Notes under the pieces: generated by a model
What the model saw: the letters and a program-made list of their open reading frames with translations, nothing else
Told to the model about the DNA's origin: nothing
Databases searched by the model: none
Shown here: positions 27,010 through 37,000 of the stretch, one piece after another
Numbering within the stretch: the stretch's first letter is position 1
Layout: every line of letters begins with the position of its first letter
Translations under genes and position numbers: made by a program
Source: Fibrivirga algicola
GTDB lineage: Bacteria > Bacteroidota > Bacteroidia > Cytophagales > Spirosomataceae
Direction: 5' to 3'
Length of the DNA stretch: 64,000 nt
Assembly: GCF_011742925.1 (NCBI RefSeq)
Contig: NZ_WAEL01000008.1
Coordinates: forward strand, 124,001-188,000

Positions 27010-27969
27010 GCAGTTCGAGAACGATTTTGCCAATATGCTCGCTGCTGTTCATCAGGTCTTGTGCCTGCGCAGCATCGGCCAGCTGAAACGTACGGTACAC
27101 AACCGGTTTTAATCGACCATTCACCAATAACGGCCAAACGTGGTGCGTGACCGCTTCGGTTAGGGCGGCCTTGAAGTCATCGTCGCGCGGTTTCAGCATA
27201 CTCCCGCTAATTGTAGCCGCTTTTGCATCAGCGTCGGAATATGTAGCTGACTTTCGGCTCCCTGCATGGCGTTGATGAACATCAGCCGACCATCAAGCGC
27301 CAGCAACCGCAGGTTTTTGGCCGTGTACTTGCCGCCTACCATATCCAGCACCACATTAATGGGAATGCCGTTGAGTGCCTGCTCGAAATCGTCTTTCTTA
27401 TAATTGACGCAACGGGTGGCACCCAGGTCTTCACAGGCTGCGCATTTGTCGTCGCTCCCGGCGGTGGCGTAAACCGGCGAACCGAGCGCTTTGGCCAGTT
27501 GAATTGCCGTAACGCCAATGCCGCTACTCCCGCCATGCACCAGCAACGATTCGCCGGGACTCAACCGCCCCCACTGAAACACCGTCGACCAGACCGTCAT
27601 GACGGCTTCGGGCAACGCAGCCGCTTCAATACAAGTAAGTTCAGACGGAACAGGGAGACAATGCCGATGATCAACGGCCACATACTCAGCGTATCCACCA
27701 CCACTCACCAGCGCGCATACGCGTTGCCCTACCCGCCAGCGATCAACGCCGGGGCCGCACTGATCAATTACACCGGCCACTTCTAGCCCCGGAATCTGCC
27801 CCGTCGGATCAGTTCCGTAGCCGCCCTGTCGCTGAAGCAGATCACTGCGGTTAATGCCTGCAGCCTGTATCCGAATCAGCACCTGACCCGCAGCGGGTTT
27901 GGGTATAGGACGATTTTCGAGCTGTAAAACAGACGAATCACCGGGGCGTGTAATACTAATTGCGTGCAT
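27002..27969 (-). pseudogene. NAD(P)H:quinone oxidoreductase (zinc-less MDR), frameshifted
   Basis: The first 255 or so codons from the ATG at 27969 encode a quinone oxidoreductase of the medium-chain dehydrogenase family: ISITRPGDSSVLQLE, GINRSDLLQRQGGY, GLEVAGVI, and the cofactor motif HGGSSGIGVTAIQLAKALG. The frame then runs into a stop at 27193 just after MQKRLQLAG. The missing 65 C-terminal residues (MLKPRDDDF...IGKIVLELP) continue in another frame down to 27002. A single missing base in the G-run (CCC on the plus strand, 27203-27205) explains the break. This is either a recent inactivation or a homopolymer sequencing error; both halves are otherwise intact. Confidence 0.88.
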
Positions 27970-28356
27970 AGAGTTGAACTGGCTTTAGACAGACTAACTG
28001 ACTGGCGAGCAAAATGGTCAGACGGGTAGCTTTAAAATCGGGCTACTGAATAGACTATTCTGCTGTTGGCACCTGAAATTCAGGCCACTATAGTAGGTAT
28101 TACCTTACGATGGTGTCGATCCTAATAGGGGCTATATACGCATTCGAAAATGGGAAAGCCCAGAAAAGCTGTCCGGCCGCGAGAGACTATAGGGGCCATC
28201 AACGTCACGGTCAGTACTAAAAGTCGGGTGTGGCACCAACCCATAAGCAGCAGTAAGGGTCTTAACGCTTGGTACCAATCTGTATGTCGTTGACGTGTTC
28301 CGTCACTGCAACAGGCTAATCCTGATGTATACACCCTTTCTCAACGCATATCTACG
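27970..28356. other. Intergenic region, nothing recognised
   Basis: This 387-base gap separates divergent genes and must hold the promoters of both. No TAnnTTTG element stands out. A 70-codon minus-strand frame at 28122-28334 has no protein-like pattern. Fragments read vaguely like decayed coding sequence, but no family could be assigned. Confidence 0.4.
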
Positions 28357-29031
28357 ATGAAAGCCACTTATTTACTTATTGCCTTTAGCTGCCTGACTAC
28401 CCAGTTGGTACTAGCTCAATCGACACCTAAGCGCTCCTTTATGATTGGGCCGACGGTTGGCGTCAACAAGACCAGTTACGTCGACGAAGACATACACTTA
28501 AACTATACACAAATTCATATTCCCACTAGTGCTTATGGCGGTCTGGATGCCTCGTATCAGGTAAACCGCTGGTTGGTGGGCGCTAAATTGCTTTACCAGC
28601 GTCAGACGCTCCAGGCTTCGTTCCTGGCTTCTGATTATTATATCGACATTACTAACCCCGATCCCAACCGAGTGTTCCGGTTCGATTCTGAGTATCACCT
28701 CATCACCGCGCCGCTGTCTATTGGCTACCGACTCGCGCCAAATAGCCGTTTGCAATGGTATGTAGGCGGTGGAATTGCGTTCGAGTACAGGGCCCAAACG
28801 GGGAAACGAACCACGTTTACGTCGGCTGGCAGTACTACAACTACCGATACGGGAATAGTTGCCCCACGAGTTGAACTGGGGTATGGCGTACAAACAACGC
28901 TACGGTACGCGGTTACGCCACAAGTTACGTTTCAACTTGAACCGGCTGTTCGCTACAATCCAGCCGGCAACTACCAGATTCGCGACTCCTATCAATACCG
29001 GGGGGCTTTTGCAGTATTAGTGAGCCTATAG
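28357..29031 (+). CDS. Outer-membrane beta-barrel protein (PorT/OmpW-like)
   Basis: A 224-residue protein with a signal peptide ending LVLAQS (residues 1-21). It is followed by alternating-hydrophobicity strands typical of an eight-stranded outer-membrane barrel: FMIGPTVGVNKTSY, YGGLDASYQVNRWLVGAKLLYQR, LSIGYRLAPNSRLQWYVGGGIAFEYR, and a final strand ending FAVLVSL. Such proteins are numerous in Bacteroidota and mostly uncharacterised. It is monocistronic, and the next gene on the same strand starts 158 bases away. Confidence 0.8.
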   Translation: MKATYLLIAFSCLTTQLVLAQSTPKRSFMIGPTVGVNKTSYVDEDIHLNYTQIHIPTSAYGGLDASYQVNRWLVGAKLLYQRQTLQASFLASDYYIDITNPDPNRVFRFDSEYHLITAPLSIGYRLAPNSRLQWYVGGGIAFEYRAQTGKRTTFTSAGSTTTTDTGIVAPRVELGYGVQTTLRYAVTPQVTFQLEPAVRYNPAGNYQIRDSYQYRGAFAVLVSL

Positions 29032-29189
29032 CCGAATAATACTGGCTGATTGGCCGCCATCGCTCCGATTACCCCGTCAGCGCTGACGAACTGTGAACGA
29101 TTTTTCTGTCCTGTTCATGGTATAATTCACCCGGCCGGTTGTTTGGTTGGTAGCCCGTCAGATACTAAACAGGGAGACTAATCGATTTC

Positions 29190-29804
29190 ATGAAACGTTG
29201 GTATTCGGTATTTCTTGCCCTCTTACTCGTGCTGGTATTCAGGCAGGGAAGCGGGCAGTCCGTGTCTTCAACGACGGCCGAACCGCCCCTCTTAGCAACA
29301 GGAAGTACAACTACCAACAGCGACGAACTCAGCGCGACGGGCCTGCTCAGACAGGTTCAAGATACTGATTACCCGTACTGCACCCTACACATTGATCTGG
29401 CGGGGCGGCCAACGCCCGGGCAATTTGTCATTAATCTGAACGAACTGCCAGCTATTCGCCTCAACACCCTCACCAGCCTGATTGGCAAACCAGTGTCGTT
29501 TCGGTATACCAGCAAGCGCAGCCATACCCTCCTCGACATTCAGATCAACGGCAGGTCGTTGCTGACTACTGATCCAGCAATAGTAACGGCGTCGGCCAGT
29601 AAAGTGACGGGCGTGCTTGGGGTCGATGGACTTACCACCGGCGACGAACCCGATCGGTTACTCATTACAGCCCCCAACGGAGCCATTACCGAATTCCGCT
29701 ACTACATTTCGAGTGATCTGCTGGAAGTGAACGGCACAACAGTCGACGCGTTTTACAATACCCGGACGGTACACACCATTAAGGCGCTGCAATCTGTAAA
29801 CTAA
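29190..29804 (+). CDS. Secreted hypothetical protein
   Basis: A 204-residue protein with a clear signal peptide (residues 1-23, LALLLVLVFRQGSGQS). The mature part is rich in Thr, Ser, Asn and Leu, lacks cysteines apart from one (YPYCTLH), and looks all-beta. No conserved family is recognised and no type IX sorting domain is visible. It sits between two other exported proteins on the same strand. Confidence 0.6.
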   Translation: MKRWYSVFLALLLVLVFRQGSGQSVSSTTAEPPLLATGSTTTNSDELSATGLLRQVQDTDYPYCTLHIDLAGRPTPGQFVINLNELPAIRLNTLTSLIGKPVSFRYTSKRSHTLLDIQINGRSLLTTDPAIVTASASKVTGVLGVDGLTTGDEPDRLLITAPNGAITEFRYYISSDLLEVNGTTVDAFYNTRTVHTIKALQSVN

Positions 29805-29919
29805 CAGCAATGGTCAACGTCAAGTGGCTGATTGATAGCTTATTAACCAAAAGACGTTCACCCTAAACCAGCCATACGCAGGTACATCGATTACTTGTTT
29901 TAGATAAGATTCGGCCTGC

Positions 29920-29927
29920 TATTTTTG
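29920..29927 (+). promoter_or_regulatory. -7 promoter element upstream of the T9SS protein
   Basis: TATTTTTG matches TAnnTTTG. A TTGTTT 25 bases further upstream may be a loosely spaced -33 element. Transcription would start near 29934, so an initiation codon at 29925 is impossible and the ATG at 29973 or GTG at 30033 is favoured. Confidence 0.5.
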
Positions 29928-29972
29928 TCGTTTCACCAATCAGCAGGACCTTGCCGCCCGGTTACTTCGCTG

Positions 29973-31646
29973 ATGAGTGTAACCAGACATACCCTACCCA
30001 TTCTGACGAATCAGGCTTTCGGGCCTTACACCGTGCATAACCAGCAACGTACCCAGCTTTTTACACTCGCGCTACTGCTGCTGGTCAACGTACCCGGACT
30101 GGCCCAGTTGCGGTGCGCCGACCCCGTGTCGTTCACGCCCGTTAGTCAGCCTAACCGAGTCGAATGGAGCAAATTTCCGGCCTTTTCCCTCCCCGACGCG
30201 TTTACTATCATTTACGGCGGAGCCCGCCTGACCGGCGACGCCAATGGCCCATCGACCCACGGTTTCAACCGGCTGGTGCGGCCGGTGGCAGGCGAAAACC
30301 CGACCCGGCAACAGCGGGCGTTGGAATACGCCGGCTTCGTCTACGGGCTGAATCAGCCGTGGGAAACGCTCGAAAGTCCGTGGGGGAATGACATGGCCCT
30401 GTACCGTACCAAGTGGGATAACTGGCTCCGCGACGTCTCGGGCGGTCAAACCAACGCAGCAGGCCAATTCGTTCTCCCCGCCGACGTGCTGATGGTCGAT
30501 ATTGAACGGCAGATTGACACCGACGCCGGTATTCTTCGACTGAAAACAAACCCCGCCATACCCACCCAGTACCGCGCCCTGCCCGACGCTGATTTCCTGC
30601 GTACCTATAAAAATGACATGGTGGCCCTGTACGCCTACGGACTGCGTTACCTTCGCGAGCGGGCCGATCTAACGCAAACCCGCGTTAGCACCTACAGCGA
30701 CGTACCCATTCGTAACACGTACCTGAACGTAGTGGCCAACGCCTGGACCGACTGGACCACCAACGCAACCCGCCTCAGTTACCTCACAAAAGAGGGGACA
30801 GGAACAGCCGTGGGCGGCTACTTCTATGAGCAGCTCGACTTTCTGGCTCCGTCGGTCTACTACTATTACAACCGCCCCAGCCCACTCGCCGGCGACTACC
30901 TGGCTTACATGTTGTTTCAGATTGAAGCGAATCGGGCCTGGAGCGCCAAGCCGGTAATTCCGTTTGTCTGGATGCGGTTTCACGACTGCTGCGGCAATTA
31001 CCCCACGTTTATTCAGCCGCAAATGGCTGAGGCTACCGCCATTTTCCCCTTGTTGGCCGGCGCGAAAGGCCTCTGGTTCTGGGACCAGCTGAGCCTGTCG
31101 ACCACCCGGCAAGATATACACGCGGCCTACGAGCATTTTATTCACGGACTGTATCGACTCTCGCAGTTCAACAGTCAGTTTCAGGGCACCTACGAATTGG
31201 TGGCCGAAACCAACGCACGCGACCTGATGAACAGCCAGCAACCCGTTTGGCGGGGCGTGTTCAGCAACAACAAACTACTGATTGCCGCCCAAAATCCGTA
31301 TGCGGCAGATAACCAGCAAACAGTAGTTCCTATCCGCTACAAAAGCTGGCAGGGAAGCCTGACGCTGACCGGCCGCGACGTGGCGCTTTGTCAGTACGAT
31401 CTGAGCCTGCTCGCCACCGAATCGCCCCTGCTGCCCGACCTGCGGCTCTATCCCAACCCCGCCCGGCATCAGGTAACGGTAGAGACCAGACAACGGGAAA
31501 ACGTGGCCCTGATCGACGCGCAGGGACGGGTTATCCGCCAATTTGTGAACATTTCGGGCCCGCTCGTCATTGATATCAGTACGATCCCCGCCGGTCTGTA
31601 CCTGGTACGCACCGGTGGCGTGAGCAAGCAATTGATCATAAACTAG
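29973..31646 (+). CDS. Secreted protein with type IX (type A) sorting domain
   Basis: A 557-residue protein if started at the ATG at 29973. A GTG at 30033 would give a more standard signal peptide (VHNQQRTQLFTLALLLLVNV...GLAQ). The C-terminal ~75 residues are a type A T9SS signal: LYPNPARHQVTVE, ALIDAQGRVIRQ, STIPAGLYLVRTGG and a final strand KQLIIN. The 430-residue body, with WSKFPAFSLPDAFTIIYGG and YYYYNRPSPLAGDYLAY, looks like a TIM-barrel hydrolase-like domain, but no family is assigned. It would be exported and attached to or released from the cell surface by the gliding/T9SS machinery. Confidence 0.75.
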   Translation: MSVTRHTLPILTNQAFGPYTVHNQQRTQLFTLALLLLVNVPGLAQLRCADPVSFTPVSQPNRVEWSKFPAFSLPDAFTIIYGGARLTGDANGPSTHGFNRLVRPVAGENPTRQQRALEYAGFVYGLNQPWETLESPWGNDMALYRTKWDNWLRDVSGGQTNAAGQFVLPADVLMVDIERQIDTDAGILRLKTNPAIPTQYRALPDADFLRTYKNDMVALYAYGLRYLRERADLTQTRVSTYSDVPIRNTYLNVVANAWTDWTTNATRLSYLTKEGTGTAVGGYFYEQLDFLAPSVYYYYNRPSPLAGDYLAYMLFQIEANRAWSAKPVIPFVWMRFHDCCGNYPTFIQPQMAEATAIFPLLAGAKGLWFWDQLSLSTTRQDIHAAYEHFIHGLYRLSQFNSQFQGTYELVAETNARDLMNSQQPVWRGVFSNNKLLIAAQNPYAADNQQTVVPIRYKSWQGSLTLTGRDVALCQYDLSLLATESPLLPDLRLYPNPARHQVTVETRQRENVALIDAQGRVIRQFVNISGPLVIDISTIPAGLYLVRTGGVSKQLIIN

Positions 31647-31658
31647 TTTGCCTTTTTT

Positions 31659-31716
31659 GGTTTGGCGTTTCGCTGCTACTTCCCCATGTGGTTGGTTAGC
31701 AACGCAACGGCAAATC
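31659..31716. repeat. Family A hairpin repeat, copy 3
   Basis: Arms 31659-31677 and 31698-31716 pair over 19 bases with 4 mismatches around a 20-base loop. The core CGCTGCT/AGCAACG and the CAAATC, CAAACG words on the right match the other copies. It lies between two plus-strand genes, 13 bases past a stop codon and 26 bases before the next start. Confidence 0.7.
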
Positions 31717-31742
31717 ACAAACGGTAAACCTCTCTTCTTCCC

Positions 31743-33821
31743 ATGAACCGCCTTAGCACTGAATCATCACCTTATCTGCTTCAACATGCCCATAACCCTG
31801 TCGATTGGTATCCGTGGGGGGAAGAAGCCCTGCAACGTGCGCGCGACGAAGACAAACCCATTCTAGTCAGTATTGGCTATTCGGCCTGCCACTGGTGTCA
31901 CGTCATGGAGCGCGAATCGTTTGAGAACGAGTCGATTGCCCAGGCAATGAACCATCACTTCGTGTGCATCAAAGTAGACCGCGAAGAACGGCCCGACGTA
32001 GATGCCATTTATATGGAAGCGGTGCAGGCCATGGGTGTTCAGGGCGGCTGGCCGCTCAACGTATTCCTGATGCCCGATGCCAAACCGTTCTATGGCCTCA
32101 CTTATGCCCCGCCCCAAAACTGGCATAACCTGCTGAACGGCGTTCGGCAGGCGTTCGACGACAACCGGAGCCAGCTTGCCGAGTCGGCGGAGGGGTTTGC
32201 CAATCACCTGAACTCGTCGGAAACGGAGCGGTTTAAGCTGAGCAATACCGATCCGATCTACGCCCTTGAAACGGTGGAAGCCATGTACCGCAAGCTGGCC
32301 TCGCGCTTCGACATTGAGGATGGCGGCACGGGCCGGGCCCCTAAATTCCCGATGCCCGCGCTCTATGGCTTTCTTCTTCGCTACGCCGACCTCACCGGCG
32401 ACCCCTCGGCTTTCAACCAGCTAGTGCTCACCCTCAACCGCATGGCGCTGGGTGGCATCTACGATCAGATTGGCGGCGGTTTTGCGCGGTATTCAACCGA
32501 TCGTTATTGGTTTGCGCCGCATTTCGAGAAGATGCTGTACGACAATGCGCAACTGCTGACGCTCTACTCCGAAGCCTTCACGCTGACCGGCAACAAACTG
32601 TACAAAGACACCGTGTACGGTACCATCCGCTTCATGGAACGCGAGTTACTCGCGCCCGAAGGCGGTTTCTTCTCGGCCCTCGACGCCGACAGTGAAGGCA
32701 TTGAAGGCAAATTCTACACTTGGCAGGCCGACGAATTGCAGCAGGTGCTGGGCGACGACTACGACTGGTTCGCGAAGCTATACACCATCACGCCCGAAGG
32801 TGCCTGGGACATTGGTCATGGGCATGGCCGGACGAACATTCTGCACCGCACCGAAACGAACCCCGCTTTTGCTGATCAACAAGGCTGGTCCGCCGCCGAA
32901 CTGGATCAGAAACTGGCTGATACACACCGGAAGCTGATGGCCGTTCGCGATCAACGAATTCGCCCCGGCCTAGACGATAAGATTCTGTGCTCGTGGAACG
33001 GACTGGCACTAAAAGGGTTGGTAACGACCTACCGCGTTTTTGGCGAACCCGATTTCCTGACGATTGCGTTGCGGCTGGCCTTCTTCATCAACCAGACACT
33101 GACCGACCAGCGCAATGGGGGCCGCCTCTGGCACACCTACAAAAAGAAAGAAGGCGAGCCCGGCCGTGCCCGGCAAATCGGCTTTCTCGACGACTACGCT
33201 ACGGTAATCGACGGCTATCTGGCGCTGTATCAGGCTACGTTTACTGAAAGCTGGCTCACCGAAGCCGACAAGCTGACGCAATACGTTCTCGCGCACTTCG
33301 ATGATCCGGGTACGTCGGAAACAGGCGCAGATGCCGTGCCCGATCCACTGTTTTTCTTTACCGATAAATCGGGCGAAGAGTTGATTGCGCGTAAGAAAGA
33401 GCTGTTCGACAACGTAATCCCGGCTTCGAACTCGATCATGGCGCACAATCTCTACACGCTCAGCCTACTGCTGGAACGCCCCGACTACGGGCAGCGGGCC
33501 GACGCCATGCTTGGGCTGATTCAGCCGCTGATGACCAATGAAGTCAGCTACCTGACCAACTGGGCGTCGCTGTATGCCATGCGGGTACGTCCTACTTCCG
33601 AAATAGCCCTCGTTGGCCCCGAAGCCATGGCCTATCGGCAGGAAATTGACCGGCAGTTTTTCCCTAATAAAGTTATTGCCGGCACACACAACAGCAGTTC
33701 GTTACCGTTGCTGCAACAACGTGGCACGATTAACGACCAAACCGCGATTTACGTGTGCTACAACCGCGCGTGTCAACTCCCCGTTACCAGCGTAGAGGCC
33801 ATGTGGAAAATCGTGAAGTGA
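31743..33821 (+). CDS. DUF255 thioredoxin-like / AGE-barrel protein (YyaL/SPATA20 family)
   Basis: A 692-residue cytoplasmic protein. The N-terminal thioredoxin-like domain begins [21 protein letters not shown] and carries the family CHWCHVM site (about residues 50-56). The rest is an (alpha/alpha)6 barrel resembling N-acylglucosamine epimerases ([52 protein letters not shown]). The usual G-T-Y-F-P-P segment reads YGLTYAPP here. The family occurs widely in bacteria and animals but has no firmly established reaction. A strong terminator follows. Confidence 0.9.
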   Translation: MNRLSTESSPYLLQHAHNPVDWYPWGEEALQRARDEDKPILVSIGYSACHWCHVMERESFENESIAQAMNHHFVCIKVDREERPDVDAIYMEAVQAMGVQGGWPLNVFLMPDAKPFYGLTYAPPQNWHNLLNGVRQAFDDNRSQLAESAEGFANHLNSSETERFKLSNTDPIYALETVEAMYRKLASRFDIEDGGTGRAPKFPMPALYGFLLRYADLTGDPSAFNQLVLTLNRMALGGIYDQIGGGFARYSTDRYWFAPHFEKMLYDNAQLLTLYSEAFTLTGNKLYKDTVYGTIRFMERELLAPEGGFFSALDADSEGIEGKFYTWQADELQQVLGDDYDWFAKLYTITPEGAWDIGHGHGRTNILHRTETNPAFADQQGWSAAELDQKLADTHRKLMAVRDQRIRPGLDDKILCSWNGLALKGLVTTYRVFGEPDFLTIALRLAFFINQTLTDQRNGGRLWHTYKKKEGEPGRARQIGFLDDYATVIDGYLALYQATFTESWLTEADKLTQYVLAHFDDPGTSETGADAVPDPLFFFTDKSGEELIARKKELFDNVIPASNSIMAHNLYTLSLLLERPDYGQRADAMLGLIQPLMTNEVSYLTNWASLYAMRVRPTSEIALVGPEAMAYRQEIDRQFFPNKVIAGTHNSSSLPLLQQRGTINDQTAIYVCYNRACQLPVTSVEAMWKIVK

Positions 33822-33837
33822 GTTCAGCTAAACAGGT

Positions 33838-33873
33838 AAAAGCCGCCAGTCGAAAGACTGGCGGCTTTTTTAG
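33838..33873 (+). terminator. Intrinsic terminator
   Basis: AAAAGCCGCCAGT pairs with ACTGGCGGCTTTT around a 6-base loop, ending in a T-run. It is 16 bases after the DUF255 gene stop. Confidence 0.9.
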
Positions 33874-33969
33874 TATCTAAGGCAGCTCGTACAGATCTGA
33901 CGGGAGATAGAGTATGTGTTTCCCCACAACCTGGGCGGGCACTTTATGTCAAAGCAGCCCCCTTTTTTA

Positions 33970-34006
33970 AGGCTGCCTCCGTTGAAGAGGCAGCCTTACT
34001 GTCAGT
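33970..34006 (-). terminator. Hairpin after the large surface-protein gene
   Basis: AAGGCTGCCTC and GAGGCAGCCTT (about 33976-34004) form an 11-bp stem just beyond the stop codon at 34011. On the minus strand the stem is followed by A residues rather than U, so termination efficiency is doubtful. Confidence 0.45.
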
Positions 34007-34010
34007 CAAT

Positions 34011-37000
34011 CTATCGGTTTGTTGCCACTTTTCTGACCATGAATGGCACGCATTTAACAGGTGGACAGTCACAATCGGTACGCGGAATGGTAACCACTGT
34101 GTCGGCAAAGCAGCCCTCAGCTGTGAACACACGTACGGTATATGTGTCGCCTGTCGCCGTTGCCGGGTTAACCAGATCCGCTTGCAGCACGCTGCCCGTC
34201 GTTAAACCCGCCAGCGACTGATTGGTGGCAAATAGTGCGTTAGCCGCCGAGAATGTAGCGCCGGGGCTGATATTATACGTTGCTCCCGACACCACTGGAG
34301 CGGCCAACACGAGCTGAGCATTATTCTGGGCGGCCGGTGCGGTGCTGCTACAAGTGGCCGCTAGGGCTGTTACTGATAACGAAACTGGTGCCGAGCGCTC
34401 GACAATGATAAGCGGGCAGCACGAATTACCAGGGCAGCTACTGCCAGCGTTGTCCAGAATAACGACCCGGTATTCGCCTGCCTGTGTGGCAATGTAGCTG
34501 TTAGCACTTGAGCTCTGTACCACTGTGCTGGTGGCTGATCCGGGTGCCGTATACTGCCATTGGTATGTGTTGAAGCCAGCCACCGTAGTCAGGCTAAATG
34601 CATAGTCGCTGCCCGCACAGACCGTGAAAGGCACCGTAACACAAACCGTTGCCACTTGCGTACAGGCGACTTCATTTGTTGCCGTCACTGTAAACGTGTA
34701 GATACCGGATGCCAAACCAGCCGTTGTCGCCGTGGCCGAGTTGGTTGACGTGATAGTTACCCCAGCCGGAGCACTCCACACATATGTGTAGCTACCAGCC
34801 GGTGCTACCGTGGCCGACAGGTAGGCCGGCTGTCCTTCAGCAACGGTTGAACTCGCTGCGTTGGCTGTTAGCGTAATCGCACAAACAATCTCGCAAGTCG
34901 GCACCACAACCGACGTAGTGGCAGTACAGCCGTCAGCAGTGTAATCAAATTGGTATGTACCAGCAACTAAACCGCCTACTGTTGTTGATGCAGCATTGGT
35001 GGTAAAGCTAGCCAGGGATGGATTACCGGGCGTATTGCTCCACGTACCTCCAGTTGGTGAAGCAGTTAGAGTAGCCGATGTTGGCGCCTGTCCCAGCGGT
35101 CCGCAGACGAGCGTTTGGCTAGCTACCAAATCAGGTTTTGGTTTCACTGTCACCTGAATCGGTTCGATGCTGAAGCAACCGGTAAGCAGCGAGGTAACCC
35201 GTGTAAAGTAAGGGGTCGTTAGCGTTGGCGTCACCGTGGTGCTGGTCAGCGGGCTGAGTAAGCTCTGGGCGTTGGAGAATGTCGTGAAAAACGCGCTGGT
35301 AGCTCCCGCTTCCGTCGTCACCCGTGTGCGCAAATCGACCGATTCGCCGAGGCAAATACTCAAGCTCGTGGTTGTCACAGTCGGTAACGGGGCAGTTGTC
35401 AGCGCAACATAAACGACATCTGAACAACTTGACGAGCTGTCGGCAACCAGTGCAAAGTAGACGGTTTCGCCCGGCGCTGGCAGTTGAGCACTTGTTGGCG
35501 TGTAGCTAAGGCCCGTACCGATAGCCGTGCCCAATGGGCTGGCTATATCAACCAGCGGACCATAGAATGCGCTGCTGGCTACCGTACCACTAATTACAGT
35601 GGCCGTAATGGGCAGCGGAGTAGCCCCTTCGCAAACAGTCTGTGACTGTATAGTAGCCGCGATCGACAGTACAGGCTTTACCTCGAGTGTTACCTGAATA
35701 GGCGTAATGATGGTACAACCTGTTGGATTCGTCGACACTACATTGAACAGGTTGCTGCCCACAGCCAGGCTAACGTTTTCAGGATTGGCAATCACCGAGC
35801 CGTCGATTCCGCCCAGACGGAAGATAGACGTTAGACCCAATACACTGCCATTGCTGGCCAGAATAGCGCTTAGGTTGACAGGCGTACCTATGTCGGCGCA
35901 AAGTGAGAGATTGATCGGCGAAGTTACGGGCACGTCCACACCGGTGACAGAGATCGGTGCCGCCGCCGTACAACCGAACGTACCCGTACTCACCACATTG
36001 AACAGATTTTCACCCGCAGCGATGGTTACGGCCGTCGGTGTACTAATGAGTGACCCTTGCCCCAGTAGGCTACCCGTCCGGAACACATTAGTCAATCCAC
36101 TGGCACCGATTAGGGTGGTCAGGTCCAGCGAAACACCAGCACACAGACTTAGACTGCTTGGCGACAAGGCTGGCAAGGCGATGCCTGTCACGTTAATTCT
36201 GGTAGCAGCTGTGCAGCCTGACGGATTGGTCGAGACCACATTGAACAGATTCACCCCCGTACCGACAGTCACCATGGTTGGGGAAGTCACCAACGTCCCC
36301 AACCCCAGCAGGCTACCTGTTCTGAAGACATTCGTTAACCCACTTAACCCGCTCAAACTGGTTAGGTCTAAAGTCGTCCCCACGCACAATGACAGGTTGA
36401 TCGGCGACAGAACTGGTATAGCCACTCCAGTTACGCTGATTGGCGTAGCAGCGGTACAGCCCGACGGGTTGGTCGAGACTACGTTGAACAGATTCGCCCC
36501 CGTGCTAATCGTAACGGCCGTGGGCGAGCTGACCAACGTACCTGACCCAAGTAAACTACCCGTGCGGAAGACATTGGTCAACCCGCTCAGGCCTGTCAGG
36601 CTGTTGAGGTTCATCACACTACCCGCACACAGGCTCAGGCTGATTGGCGACAATGCAGGTACAGCCACACCCGTAATGCTGATTGGTGCCGCCGCCGTAC
36701 AGCCAGCCGGGTTAGTCGACACTACATTGAATAGGTTAACGCCGCTACTGATGGTCACCGTGGTTGGGGAAGTCACCAATGTACCTGACCCTAGCAGGCT
36801 ACCTGTCCGAAAAACGTTGGTCAGACCGCTCAATCCGCTTAGACTAGTCAGGTTCAACACAGTACCAGCGCATAAGCTCAGGCTAATTGGTGATAGGGTG
36901 GGAACGGCGACACCCGTGACAGAAATTGGCGTGGCTGCTGTACAACCGGCTGGATTGGTCGACACTACGTTGAATAGGTTGACGCCTGTGCCAATGGTAA

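Noticed and set aside
28122-28334. 70-residue minus-strand ORF
   Set aside because: No protein pattern; it lies in a gap needed for two divergent promoters.
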